From Streptomyces platensis (GTDB lineage Bacteria; Actinomycetota; Actinomycetes; Streptomycetales; Streptomycetaceae), in assembly GCF_008704855.1 (NCBI RefSeq), contig NZ_CP023691.1, positions 7,006,001-7,070,000 of the forward strand: DNA of 64,000 bases. Reading direction: 5' to 3'. The translations under genes and the position numbers were made by a program. Positions 40,950 to 48,872 of the stretch are shown here, piece after piece. The notes beneath the pieces were generated by a model. It was not told the DNA's origin. It was given only the letters and a program-made list of their open reading frames with translations, and did not search any database. Each line of letters begins with the position of its first letter. Within the stretch, counting starts at the first letter, position 1.

Positions 40950-41200
40950 GTTCGCGGGCGCCGGGCGCGGTCGCCACCGTCATCGACTCCCAGTCCGTGG
41001 AGCCGCGGAGACCATCTGGAGGATTCGCGCGGCTTCGACGGCGCGAAGAGGATCAATGACCGCAACAACCTGGTCGTAGACGCCAAGGGCCTGCCGCTGT
41101 GCGCTGTTCCGGCTGCGGCTGCGGCTGCGGCTGCGGCTGCGGCTGAGGCACCCCGAGATCACGATCGTCTGGGCGGGACTCGGGCTGTGCAGGACAGTGA
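40950..41200 (+). pseudogene. Decayed IS5-family transposase with a hexanucleotide expansion
   Basis: Pieces in different frames follow the order of IS5-type transposases: VIDSQSVEPR (DDE strand with the first Asp), then RGFDGAKRINDRNNLVVDAK and GLPLC, then a repeat block, then LRLRHPEITIVWA. At least two frameshifts separate them. The IS ends are not identifiable. It is non-functional. Confidence 0.7.
41111..41146. repeat. GGCTGC hexanucleotide repeat (5 perfect units plus one variant)
   Basis: The repeat lies inside the transposase relic where related elements have a single LRLR-type stretch. In that reading frame it encodes alternating Leu-Arg. Slippage expansion after the transposase lost function is likely. 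Confidence 0.85.
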
Positions 41201-41366
41201 CCGGCCGAGACGCAAAGGCACGCTCCCTCCTTCTCCGGGCCTTTCCCTTGCGCGTGTGCGCCCCGCTCCGAGCTCCTCAGCTCCTCCAGCGCGGCCGCGT
41301 CACTCTCCACCGCGTGGCGGACCACTTTGTCGGCCACGGCGCGGTGCCGCCCGACCGAGTGGCCGG

Positions 41367-41404
41367 AACTAGAGTTACCGAGAGGGGTAGTGGTAACTAA
41401 AGTT
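41367..41404. promoter_or_regulatory. 13-bp inverted repeat overlapping the promoter of the HTH gene
   Basis: AACTAGAGTTACC, 12 bases, GGTAACTAAAGTT: 11 of 13 positions pair, and the inner seven are perfect (AGTTACC/GGTAACT). It ends five bases before the ATG at 41410. The position favours a repressor site on a leaderless or short-leader gene. Confidence 0.7.
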
Positions 41405-41409
41405 GTCGC

Positions 41410-41946
41410 ATGACTTCGATTGGGATCACCTCAGAAGAGAGGGCCGAGCTGGGCAAGGCCCTTACTGATGCCCTTAACCCGCTCGCAGCGGCCATTCGCT
41501 CCCGCCAGTCAGGGCTGTCCACGGCCCGCATGTGGGAGGCGGATCCGGTTGAGGTGACGCTGTCCGTCCTCGCCGCCTGGAAGGTGGTGGATACGGAGGT
41601 CAAGCAGCTGACGGCGCGCGCGGCGGCGACAGCCGGCTCCTACGGCGCGAACTACGAGCAGATGGGTGCGGTCTGGGGCATAACCCGCCAGGGCGCGCGC
41701 AAGAAGTGGCCCGACGCGGTTCCCCGTCCCGCAGCCGCGGCGGCGAAGACGGGCACGGCGCTCGAACTCTTCGGCGGCACAGCCGAACTGGTGCAGGACC
41801 CGTCGTCCGGCGGCTGGGCCTGGGCGGGCGAAGGCGCGGACGGCGCGCGCGGCGCCGCCGAGGACGGCACCTGGTACGCGACGAAGGAAGAGGCCGCCGC
41901 TCGCGCCGGAGCCTTCCTGCGGGAACACGCCGCCACCCGCTCGTAG
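41410..41946 (+). CDS. Conserved actinobacterial protein with HTH-like segment
   Basis: 178 residues. A helical N-terminal half (VEVTLSVLAAWKVVDTEVKQ) leads to an HTH-like segment NYEQMGAVWGITRQGARKKW near residues 78-97. A C-terminal WxWxGE-type region (GWAWAGEGADGARG, WYATKEEAAARAGAFL) resembles a small substrate- or peptide-binding repeat. No Shine-Dalgarno site is seen before the ATG, but a long inverted repeat abuts it. It is probably a DNA-binding regulator acting on its own promoter; the regulated pathway is unknown. Confidence 0.6.
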   Translation: MTSIGITSEERAELGKALTDALNPLAAAIRSRQSGLSTARMWEADPVEVTLSVLAAWKVVDTEVKQLTARAAATAGSYGANYEQMGAVWGITRQGARKKWPDAVPRPAAAAAKTGTALELFGGTAELVQDPSSGGWAWAGEGADGARGAAEDGTWYATKEEAAARAGAFLREHAATRS

Positions 41947-42159
41947 TGCTCCAGTGCGGTTTCGCCCGGCCTGTCACCGGGCCCGGGAAGGAAAAGGCAC
42001 TCATGTTGGACAGATATGCGATGTGAGCCGGTGACGCACGGTGCTCTCCACCAGGGCATTTATCTGCTGCGTATCGGCGACTGGTGAACTCCTGAACTTC
42101 CGTATCAGGAAGCAGGCACGTGTTGTTCAAGGGCGCGTGAGGCAGCTGAGGAGGAAGAG

Positions 42160-43128
42160 ATGCTTACCGAGAGGCTGTTCCGGACTGACGACTTACCGCC
42201 GGCGGAGCGGTTCGACGGCTGGCGGGAGCTGATGTCGAAGACGCTCTGCCCCATGGACATGAACAGCGACCGCGCGGCGCAGTTTCAGGCTCAGACACGG
42301 CTGTTGGAATTGGGACCGGTCAGCGTGTGGCCAACAATGGTCGAGCCCATGAGCTGGCGGAGAACGCCCCGTCTGATTCGGCAGTCCGATCCGGAGAACT
42401 ACCACGTCACGCTCCCGATCGCCGGGGCGGTCGGCGTCACCCATGCGGGCCGGGAAGCCGTCCACGGCCCCCGGGAGATGCATGTGGCGGACACCTCACA
42501 GCCGTTCCACTGTGTCACCGGCGTCCTGCACGCGGTGGGCCTGGAGGTGCCCAGAAAACTGGTTCCGCTGCGCAAGGAGCGGGCCGACCTGCTGCTCACC
42601 CGGCGGCTGCCGGCAGAGGAGGGGTACGGGAGCCTGCTGGCGCAGTTGCTGGAGCAGTTGGCGAAGGGCACCGGACCGTACGGCCCCGCGGACGGCCCCC
42701 GGCTGGGCTCGATCATCGTCGACCTGCTCTCCTCGCTGCTGGCCCATCTCCTCGACGCCGACAGCTCGCTCCCACCGGATACCCACCGACAGACCCTCGT
42801 ACTGCGCGTCCGCGCCTTCGTCCAGCAGCACCTGCACGACCCGCAACTGACCCCGTGCACCATCGCCGCCGCGCACCACATCTCCACCAGCTATCTCCAC
42901 CGCCTCTTCCAGAACGAAGAGACCACTGTCGCGGCATGGATCCGCCGGCAACGCCTCGAATGCGCCCGCCGAGAACTGGCCGACCCCACCTCGCGCACCA
43001 CCCCGATCCACGCCATCGCCACCCGCTGCGGCTACCCACGCGCATCCGACTTCACCCGCGCTTTCCGCACCGTCTACGGCACACCACCCATGGAGTACCG
43101 CCACCAAGCCCAGCACCTCGCCGAGTAG
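42160..43128 (+). CDS. AraC-family regulator (AraC-binding-like cupin type)
   Basis: 322 residues from ATG with GAGGAAGAG upstream. The N-terminus (DLPPAERFDGWRELMSKTLC) and VTLPIAGAVGVTHAGREAVH belong to the AraC_binding_2-type cupin of NphR-like regulators. The C-terminal HTH pair is LTPCTIAAAHHISTSYLHRL and IHAIATRCGYPRASDFTRAF, followed by the conserved YGTPPMEYR. No catabolic target is adjacent: the nearest plus-strand gene is a P-loop kinase 336 bases away. The 213 bases upstream show nothing beyond a promoter-sized gap. Confidence 0.88.
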   Translation: MLTERLFRTDDLPPAERFDGWRELMSKTLCPMDMNSDRAAQFQAQTRLLELGPVSVWPTMVEPMSWRRTPRLIRQSDPENYHVTLPIAGAVGVTHAGREAVHGPREMHVADTSQPFHCVTGVLHAVGLEVPRKLVPLRKERADLLLTRRLPAEEGYGSLLAQLLEQLAKGTGPYGPADGPRLGSIIVDLLSSLLAHLLDADSSLPPDTHRQTLVLRVRAFVQQHLHDPQLTPCTIAAAHHISTSYLHRLFQNEETTVAAWIRRQRLECARRELADPTSRTTPIHAIATRCGYPRASDFTRAFRTVYGTPPMEYRHQAQHLAE

Positions 43129-43464
43129 ACGCATTGCCAAATAGGTGTTTACTCAACGCTAACGAAATCCATGCCGCTACCGCCTACCGTGAAATCACGT
43201 GCTGGCGAAGGGGTGTTCAAGACCCCCGCGAACACAGCGCGGCCCCGCTCCGGTGGTTTTCCGGGCCGAGGAGATTTCCTGGCGGGCTCAGAGCTCTCGT
43301 CAGCATTGCTTGGTCCCGTGACGCGCGTCCGCACAGCGGTGATCTTCCCGAGGGGTAGAGCCTGTAGCCCTGGATGGACGGCTTAGTACTCCAGCTGTAG
43401 ATCGCGATCTTGGCTGATCAATATTCGATCGCACCAGACAGAGGTGGGCTGGCAGGCTGCGGCC
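43129..43464. other. Intergenic region with AGATCGCGATCT palindrome
   Basis: 336 bases without a supported gene. A perfect 12-bp palindrome lies at 43399-43410, in an AT-richer patch 55 bases upstream of the kinase-like gene, so it could be an operator or promoter element for that gene. Confidence 0.45.
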
Positions 43465-44070
43465 ATGGATCATGCCGAAGTGCTGCTCATCGGAGGACGG
43501 GCCGGGGTTGGCAAGACGAGTGTGGGGTGGGAGGTTTCAGCGTTGTTGCGGGGCGCTGCGATTCCTCACGCGGTCATCGATGGTGACTTCATGGGGCAGG
43601 TGCATCCGGCTCCGGAGGGAGACCCTCACCGCGCGGAGATCACTGAGAGCAATCTGACGGCGGTGTGGGCGAACTACGCCCGGCGGGGCTACCGGCGTTT
43701 GATCTACACGAACACGCTGAGCGTGATGCCTGAGGCGACCGGCATGTTCGAGCGGGCCATGGGTAGCCGGGTGCGGATCGTTAGGGTTCTGCTCACGGCC
43801 ACCGACGCCACTACACGTGCACGGCTGGAGCGCCGGGAACTTGGCTCGGAGCTGGAGACGGAGTGGGAGAGCAGTACGCGTAAGGCGCGGTTGCTGGATC
43901 AGCGGACTCCTGCCGATGCGGTGAGGGTCGCGACGGACGGACGTGCTGTCGCGGACATCGCACGCGAGGTGATGGCCGTCACCGGCTGGATCGGTTCGTT
44001 GACCACGGCTTTCCCGGCCACAGGGCCGGGGCCCCATCCGGGCTCAGAGAACTCACGGGATGCCACGTAG
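43465..44070 (+). CDS. P-loop NTPase / small-molecule kinase-like protein
   Basis: 201 residues. The Walker A motif GGRAGVGKTS is at residues 10-19, an AVIDGDFM segment follows near 45, and a C-terminal LID-like segment holds DATTRARLERRELGSELETE. This layout matches AAA_33/Zeta-type or gluconate-kinase-like P-loop kinases that phosphorylate small molecules. No antitoxin partner is next to it, so a toxin-antitoxin role is not supported. ATG at 43465 is chosen; the in-frame GTG at 43444 is less likely. Confidence 0.75.
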   Translation: MDHAEVLLIGGRAGVGKTSVGWEVSALLRGAAIPHAVIDGDFMGQVHPAPEGDPHRAEITESNLTAVWANYARRGYRRLIYTNTLSVMPEATGMFERAMGSRVRIVRVLLTATDATTRARLERRELGSELETEWESSTRKARLLDQRTPADAVRVATDGRAVADIAREVMAVTGWIGSLTTAFPATGPGPHPGSENSRDAT

Positions 44071-44091
44071 TCGCACATACGTTCCGCGAGG

Positions 44092-44463
44092 TCAGATGCG
44101 AACGAATCCGGCTGGGTCAGCCAGGTAGCGGTCGAGGTCCGGGTCTTCGGCGAGTGCGTCGAACTCGTCGTAAATCTGCCATGCCGGGCCGAGCTCATCG
44201 CGAAGGCGGCCGAGTGCTTGGCGTACCGCCTCGTTGAAGTTGTGACACTCCGCTTCACGCCACGGTCCCGGGTCCGGGGGGTAACCCCAGTTCAGCGACG
44301 TGTCATAGCGCTCTATCAGCCTGCACAGGCTGTCATGGAGGTCGGGACTGATCGGTAGTCGGTCCAGATCGACCAGGTACCCCCACGTCCTCTTGTCCTC
44401 GGGTGTGACCGCCCAAAGGACTCCGCCTGATCCTGCGTCGAAGAAGAACCTCGCGGTGGGCAC
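44092..44463 (-). CDS. Uncharacterised conserved protein
   Basis: 123 residues: ARFFFDAGSGGVLWAVTPED, GYLVDLDRLPISPDLHDSLC, ALGRLRDELGPAWQIYDEFD and the ending LDRYLADPAGFVRI. It is acidic, soluble and mixed alpha/beta; such proteins are common as single-gene families in Streptomyces. No catalytic motif is evident. It lies convergent to the P-loop gene, with a 21-base gap between the stops. Confidence 0.6.
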   Translation of the reverse strand: MPTARFFFDAGSGGVLWAVTPEDKRTWGYLVDLDRLPISPDLHDSLCRLIERYDTSLNWGYPPDPGPWREAECHNFNEAVRQALGRLRDELGPAWQIYDEFDALAEDPDLDRYLADPAGFVRI

Positions 44464-44534
44464 GGCGTCGACCTCTCGATATGAATCGGTTCAAGCGGCC
44501 ACCACGGTACTTGACGAGGCTGGCGCAGCAGCCC

Positions 44535-44820
44535 CACGGTTTCCGGATGCGGCTGACGCCTCGCCTTCATCCCGATCGCAGATCGATCGGACGAAGCGAG
44601 AGATCTTCGAGAATGCTGACAGTGGGGTGTTGAGGATCGGTCCAGCAGGCCGAGCCCACCGTGGCGTCGGTAGCGGTTGACCCACTTCGACGCGCAGGCA
44701 CGGGAGATGCCCATCTCGGCAGCAACATGTGAGATCGGTCGTGTGCGACATCGCTCGACAAGGCGACGTCGCCCTTCGATGGACGGCGGAGCGTCGGCGT
44801 GCGCCAGAAGTGCCTTCCTG
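44535..44820 (-). pseudogene. N-terminal fragment of an IS481-type transposase
   Basis: Reads LLAHADAPPSIEGRRRLVER, HVAAEMGISRACASKWVNRY and RHGGLGLLDRSSTP: the HTH domain typical of IS481/IS3-like transposases, with the LxDRSSxPH signature after it. The rve/DDE catalytic domain is missing, and the frame drifts after about 100 codons. No IS ends are visible. Confidence 0.7.
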
Positions 44821-44910
44821 TCGACGACCGATGGCGGACCTGGCGATCCACGCAGGTCATCGAGTATGTCCGTAAGGGGCGGGCGGGTGGGCCGTGCCGC
44901 GGATCTTCCG

Positions 44911-45792
44911 TCAGCTGAACTCGGCCGCATGGTCGACGGCCCACCTCGCGAAGGTGCCGGCCGGTCGGCCAGTGAGGCGCTCAATATGATCGGTGGTGTG
45001 GTTTGACTCCGGCCGGCGCATCGAGGCGGCGATCAGCGCTTCCACCAGCCGCTCGGGACGTCCGTCTGTGAGCATCCGTGACCGTGCGACGTCAGCGGTG
45101 ACCGCTTGGAAGCGCAGACGGCGCCGGAGCGCGGCACCAAGGAGAGCGACCTGGTCGGTGCGGCTCAGTACCTCGGGGCCCGTCAACAGGTGCGGTTCGT
45201 AATCTAGTGGGTTGTGCTGCGCGAGCAATACGGCTACGGCCGCATCAGCGACATCGCGCTCGTCGACGACGGCTGTGCGAGCCATGTCCGGGCCTGACAC
45301 CACGTCGCCCGCCCGTAGCTGCGGCGCCCAGCCCCGCGCGTTGGACGCCAATGTGTCGCTACGTAGTACCAGGGGGCGCAGACCAGCATTGCGGAGCAGG
45401 GCTTCCATGTCCGCGTGCACCTGAACGATGGGATCACTCTGGCGGGCGGCTTCGTCGTCTATGGCTGTCGAGGACAGGTAGACGACACGGGGGGCCGCTG
45501 CGACGAGTTCCGTAACCAGGTCGTGGGCAGGGGCCGAGTCGAGCAGTGGCCAGATCAGAAAGACGGCGTCGATGCCCACGAGTGCCGCGCGCACGGCAGC
45601 GGCGTCTGTGAGGTCGCCGACCGCCCACTCGACTCCGGGGCGCGGACCAGTCTGATCGCGCACAAGGCATCGTACGAGCGCACCGTGTGCTTGGAGACGG
45701 TCGACGACCTCACGGCCGAGGTTGCCGGCTGCGCCGGTGACCAGGATTGATGAACGGCAAGGGGTGCCCCTGGGGCCAGTGGTATCAGGCAT
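44911..45792 (-). CDS. NmrA-like NAD(P)-binding reductase
   Basis: 293 residues. Rossmann motif SILVTGAAGNLGREVVDRLQ, then DLTDAAAVRAALVGIDAVFL, VVYLSSTAIDDEAARQ and a C-terminal part with PHLLTGPEVLSRTDQVALLG typical of NmrA/HSCARG-type proteins. These bind NAD(P)(H) and either reduce small molecules (quinone reductase type) or act as redox sensors. It is divergent from a MerR-family gene, with only 45 bases between the start codons, so control by that regulator is likely. Confidence 0.87.
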   Translation of the reverse strand: MPDTTGPRGTPCRSSILVTGAAGNLGREVVDRLQAHGALVRCLVRDQTGPRPGVEWAVGDLTDAAAVRAALVGIDAVFLIWPLLDSAPAHDLVTELVAAAPRVVYLSSTAIDDEAARQSDPIVQVHADMEALLRNAGLRPLVLRSDTLASNARGWAPQLRAGDVVSGPDMARTAVVDERDVADAAVAVLLAQHNPLDYEPHLLTGPEVLSRTDQVALLGAALRRRLRFQAVTADVARSRMLTDGRPERLVEALIAASMRRPESNHTTDHIERLTGRPAGTFARWAVDHAAEFS

Positions 45793-45837
45793 GATCGAGA
45801 CGCTAAGGGTTCAGGTCGACATGAAGGCAAGGCGCGA

Positions 45838-46212
45838 ATGGTGAAGACGATTGGAGAAGTAGCCGCAGAACTCGGAATCGCAGCCCACGTGCTGCGGCAC
45901 TGGGAAGATGTTGGGGCACTCACCGTGCGTCGCGAGGAAAATGGCTACCGCGTCTACGACGACAGGGCTGTGGAACAGGCACGCACGGTCCTGAAACTGC
46001 GGCGCGTTGGTCTCTCATTGCCCGAGGCCACCGCCGCCATGGCGCCGAAGAAGTCGGCGGCGCAGGCGATCGTGAGGGCCAAGATCGCTGAACTTGAAGG
46101 TGAAGTCATACAGCGGCAGGAGGCGATTGCCTTCCTGCAACACACCGCTGACTGTCGGCATCGATACCTCGATGAATGTCCAGATTGCTCGACTTTCGTC
46201 CGCGAAGCCTGA
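45838..46212 (+). CDS. MerR-family regulator
   Basis: 124 residues. HTH and wing: MVKTIGEVAAELGIAAHVLR, HWEDVGALTVRREENGYRVY, then the dimerisation coiled coil and a C-terminal cysteine cluster ADCRHRYLDECPDCSTF. The four-residue-spaced cysteines and His could bind a metal or act as a redox switch, as in short MerR proteins controlling oxidoreductases. It is divergent from the NmrA-like gene, the probable target. Confidence 0.88.
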   Translation: MVKTIGEVAAELGIAAHVLRHWEDVGALTVRREENGYRVYDDRAVEQARTVLKLRRVGLSLPEATAAMAPKKSAAQAIVRAKIAELEGEVIQRQEAIAFLQHTADCRHRYLDECPDCSTFVREA

Positions 46213-46224
46213 GCCACCCACCCA

Positions 46225-46645
46225 CTGGCAAGCTCAAGCGCCGAGTGGCCCCCCTTTGGCTTTTCCTCACGGCGCAGCAGCAACGTGGGGCCTGCTCTGC
46301 CGTCACCAACGTCATGTCCCGCAACAGCTGAGTCTCGCGGGCTTGGTGCGGAGCTCGTCGAGCAGCGCGCGGACACGGCTCTGGCGTAGCCGCGGCGCCG
46401 GGCATCCGGGTGTGTGGCGACCACGTGCACGCGGCCTGCCAGCCTCCAGGGGAGGGCGGTGCCGGGAGCACGCGACGGATGAGCCCGAGGGCGCAGGCGG
46501 CCATCGAGCCGTCCGGGGCGTCGATGACGTAGGCCAGTGCGTCGCCCCCCGGCGCTAGCCGTGGAGCCAGCTCGGCGGTGCATCGCCGGATCCACTCCTT
46601 GTCCATCGGCTCGGACAGAACGTACTCGGACACGGTGATCTGCAC
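46225..46645 (-). pseudogene. Frameshifted GNAT acetyltransferase
   Basis: Starts as a normal GNAT (MQITVSEYVLSEPMDKEWIR, ALAYVIDAPDGSMAACALGL). Near 46440 the sense switches to another frame (GRVHVVATHPDARRRGYARA, the acetyl-CoA loop), then to a third (LLDELRTKPARLSCCGT) before a stop. At least two frameshifts make it non-functional. Sequence beyond the stop (KGGHSALEL) may be its last strand. Confidence 0.75.
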
Positions 46646-46851
46646 TCCATGGTGTAGCCACCTCCATACCGCCGGATCACACCTAGGGCTCTCCGCGACG
46701 GACGGACATCTCGTTCACTCAGGCACGAATTCGAGACACTTCGCTGCCCAGAGCTTGGCGCCTTCCACCTGCGGCCGAAACCTCACAATGTGGCCTGGAG
46801 GTGTTTCCTGCGACGCACCATGTGGAGTGCGTTGTGGTGCTGGAGAGTCAT

Positions 46852-47064
46852 CTAGCGTCCGAGTACGGGTACGGCCTGGTGCGCGTACCCGGTGGCGAGT
46901 GCGAGGGATCGGATGCCTCGCGCCTTGAGGGCGTGCAGGGCCGCCGGTGCGGGCAGCCTGGGAAGCCGTGGTGGTCATGACGGCCAGCACGTCCAGGTGC
47001 ATGCCGAGCCGCGGGACGAGCACCGTGTCGTCCAGGCCGAGTGAGCCGATGCTGAGGTATCAAC
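46852..47064 (-). pseudogene. Frameshifted gene fragment, family uncertain
   Basis: Two codon-biased pieces in different frames: LGLDDTVLVPRLGMHLDVLA then, after a shift, ALHALKARGIRSLALATGYA ending at a TAG at 46852. The second piece resembles the cofactor-independent racemase / maleate isomerase signature (ALRALGARRIALVTPY), but the match is weak. There is no start. It is treated as a relic. Confidence 0.4.
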
Positions 47065-47072
47065 CGCTGGTC

Positions 47073-47549
47073 TTAAGGAGTCTGTGTCTGTGAGGCAGCG
47101 CTTGTGGCCCGTTTAGCTGCGTCCGCCACGGATCTCATGGCCTCCTTGTCGTGGCGTCGCAGGATAGTGATGGCAGCCATGGAGATCAGACTCGGGCCGC
47201 AGAGAAGGCACGCGAGCCACCAAGCGTCCTTGGCGACGTATACGCCGGCCGCGAGCATGGCGACGCTCAGGATCGCCCCGACTATCAAACTCGTCGTCCG
47301 GAACTGAAGCTGCTGTCGCTCCCGCTCGGCCCTGGCCCTCTGGTTATCCGCCTTCTCCCGCATGCTCAACTTTCGCAAGAGGGCCTCGTGTTCCCGCTTC
47401 AGTTGCGGCTCCAGCGCGCCCAGAGCCATCTGGAGTACTTCCGGCCCACCAGGTGTCTGCCCCCACTTCATGGCGAGTTCCATCGCGGCGAGGACCGCTG
47501 GCTGATCGACTTGAGGCACGGGCACTTCGCTGCTGTTGTCCGCGTTCAC
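47073..47549 (-). CDS. Coiled-coil membrane protein of unknown function
   Basis: 158 residues. A soluble N-terminal part leads into a charged coiled coil (EALLRKLSMREKADNQRARA, ERERQQLQ), then two membrane helices (SLIVGAILSVAMLAAGVYVA and WWLACLLCGPSLISMAAITI) and a basic tail. Its start overlaps the stop of the upstream 228-residue gene (ATGA-type, 4 bases), so they are coupled. No recognised domain. Perhaps an anchor or adaptor for the upstream soluble partner. Confidence 0.7.
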   Translation of the reverse strand: MNADNSSEVPVPQVDQPAVLAAMELAMKWGQTPGGPEVLQMALGALEPQLKREHEALLRKLSMREKADNQRARAERERQQLQFRTTSLIVGAILSVAMLAAGVYVAKDAWWLACLLCGPSLISMAAITILRRHDKEAMRSVADAAKRATSAASQTQTP

Positions 47550-48232
47550 TGCTGCGCCCCTCCATCGTCCGTTCCTGCACGGGTGTGGGGTTCTGGCGGG
47601 GGGCCAAGGCGGAGGAAGAGCCGGGCAAGGGCGTCCTCGATGTTCTCTTTCGCCGCAAGCGCTGCGGCCTTTGCTTCCTCTGGGTCAAGAGGCTGTTCAG
47701 GCAGCTGATCGGGCACCGGGGCGCTGACCTGCTTGATCTTGTTCAGAGAAGACGCGCGAGCGGGCCCGCTGGGTGGTTCATGAGAGCCTTCGAGAGCTTC
47801 GAGAACCTCCTTTTGCCAGCGGCTGACCCTCTGCCAGAGTCCGTGCTCTGCACTGACGCTGGACAGCAGGTCCGCATAGAAGCCTTTCGTGACCTCGACG
47901 GGGTCGTTCAGGTCCTGGAGCGGGAGGCCCTGTGTGACACCTTGCTCCGCGAGTGCCACCCATAGATCGGCGTATGTGAGCCTGGGCTCGCCCGGGCTGG
48001 TGATCAGCCGGTGGATGCTGCTGGCCGCCTGTAGGTTCCGCTGCGGGCGCCGCTCGCTCCATAGGAGTGTGGCGTCAAACGGTGTCAGCCTGATGGTTTC
48101 GCCGGCTTGGCCCACCCCGTACTCATGGACAGTTTCAGGCGTCTGCTGCAGCTCCCGCGCCTGCCGGCGCGCCCACTGGTAGCTGCTGCCCCATGAGCGT
48201 AAGAACGCGACCAGTCTGTCAAGGAAGCGCAT
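47546..48232 (-). CDS. Uncharacterised 228-residue protein, coupled to membrane protein
   Basis: Helical N-terminus (MRFLDRLVAFLRSWGSSYQW), then LTPFDATLLWSERRPQRNLQ, TYADLWVALAEQGVTQGLPL and GFYADLLSSVSAEHGLWQRV. Acidic C-terminal region without signal peptide. No family recognised. The four-base overlap with the following membrane-protein gene indicates a two-gene unit. Confidence 0.65.
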   Translation of the reverse strand: MRFLDRLVAFLRSWGSSYQWARRQARELQQTPETVHEYGVGQAGETIRLTPFDATLLWSERRPQRNLQAASSIHRLITSPGEPRLTYADLWVALAEQGVTQGLPLQDLNDPVEVTKGFYADLLSSVSAEHGLWQRVSRWQKEVLEALEGSHEPPSGPARASSLNKIKQVSAPVPDQLPEQPLDPEEAKAAALAAKENIEDALARLFLRLGPPPEPHTRAGTDDGGAQQ

Positions 48233-48459
48233 CTCGATGGTCCCCCGTTCCGAGTGCCTTCACGGTAGCGGCGACCGGTCGGGGAAAGGAGCCATTCAAC
48301 TGGAAACATCAGGGGCCACCTTTCGGCACTCTCCAAGCTTGGGTGCCGGATGCTGTACCGGCTGCCAGGACCTCGGGGGGACGGGCCCGGGGCATGCCGC
48401 GCCCGGGTCGGCCGACGCTACTGACGCTGCCGGCCTGACCCGTCGGGCAGTCCCTAGGA

Positions 48460-48720
48460 CTTGTCCGGCGGATCATGTGACCGTCTTGCCCCGGGCGCTG
48501 ACCTGTTCGTGAGGCGGGGCGGGGCCCGGGGCGGGGCGGTCTGACGAACGATGAGTGGGCACGACTCGTACCGCATCTACCGAAGACCGTCGCCGGGCCG
48601 GCGGTTGAGCATCACCGGAACGCTGGTCGGCCACTCGCTGTGCGGCATGAAGCAGTGAATCGTGGGGTGGACGGTAGGCGCCAAGTGCGGTGCCCCGGAG
48701 CAGAGTTGCCGTGCGCTGCG
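48460..48720 (+). pseudogene. IS5-family left end and transposase N-terminal relic (copy A)
   Basis: The terminal-repeat-like sequence TGTCCGGCGGATCATGTGA (48469-48481 onward) is followed by a transposase start-like reading: LTNDEWARLVPHLPK, then degraded EHHRNAGRPLAVRHEAVNRG and RCPGAELP, which follow the order of IS5-type N-termini (DAEWxxLxPLLP, then R-TGxPWRDLP). A similar left end occurs at 50349. Both flank the FG-GAP gene in the same orientation. Confidence 0.6.
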
Positions 48721-48872
48721 CGAAGGTGTTGGACCGAGTTATTTTCCGTTCATTCTGCAACCGTCTCGCTTTTGTTTCTGTCTGTCTCTGTAGCACCTCT
48801 TCCGTCCCACCGGCCCCACAGCTCAGGGGGACGGTCCGAGGGGCGACCGATGTGTTACCCATTGGAGGATTT

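Noticed and set aside
43465..44463. Toxin-antitoxin pair (P-loop protein and 123-residue gene)
   Set aside because: The genes are convergent, not co-transcribed, and the small protein has no antitoxin features.
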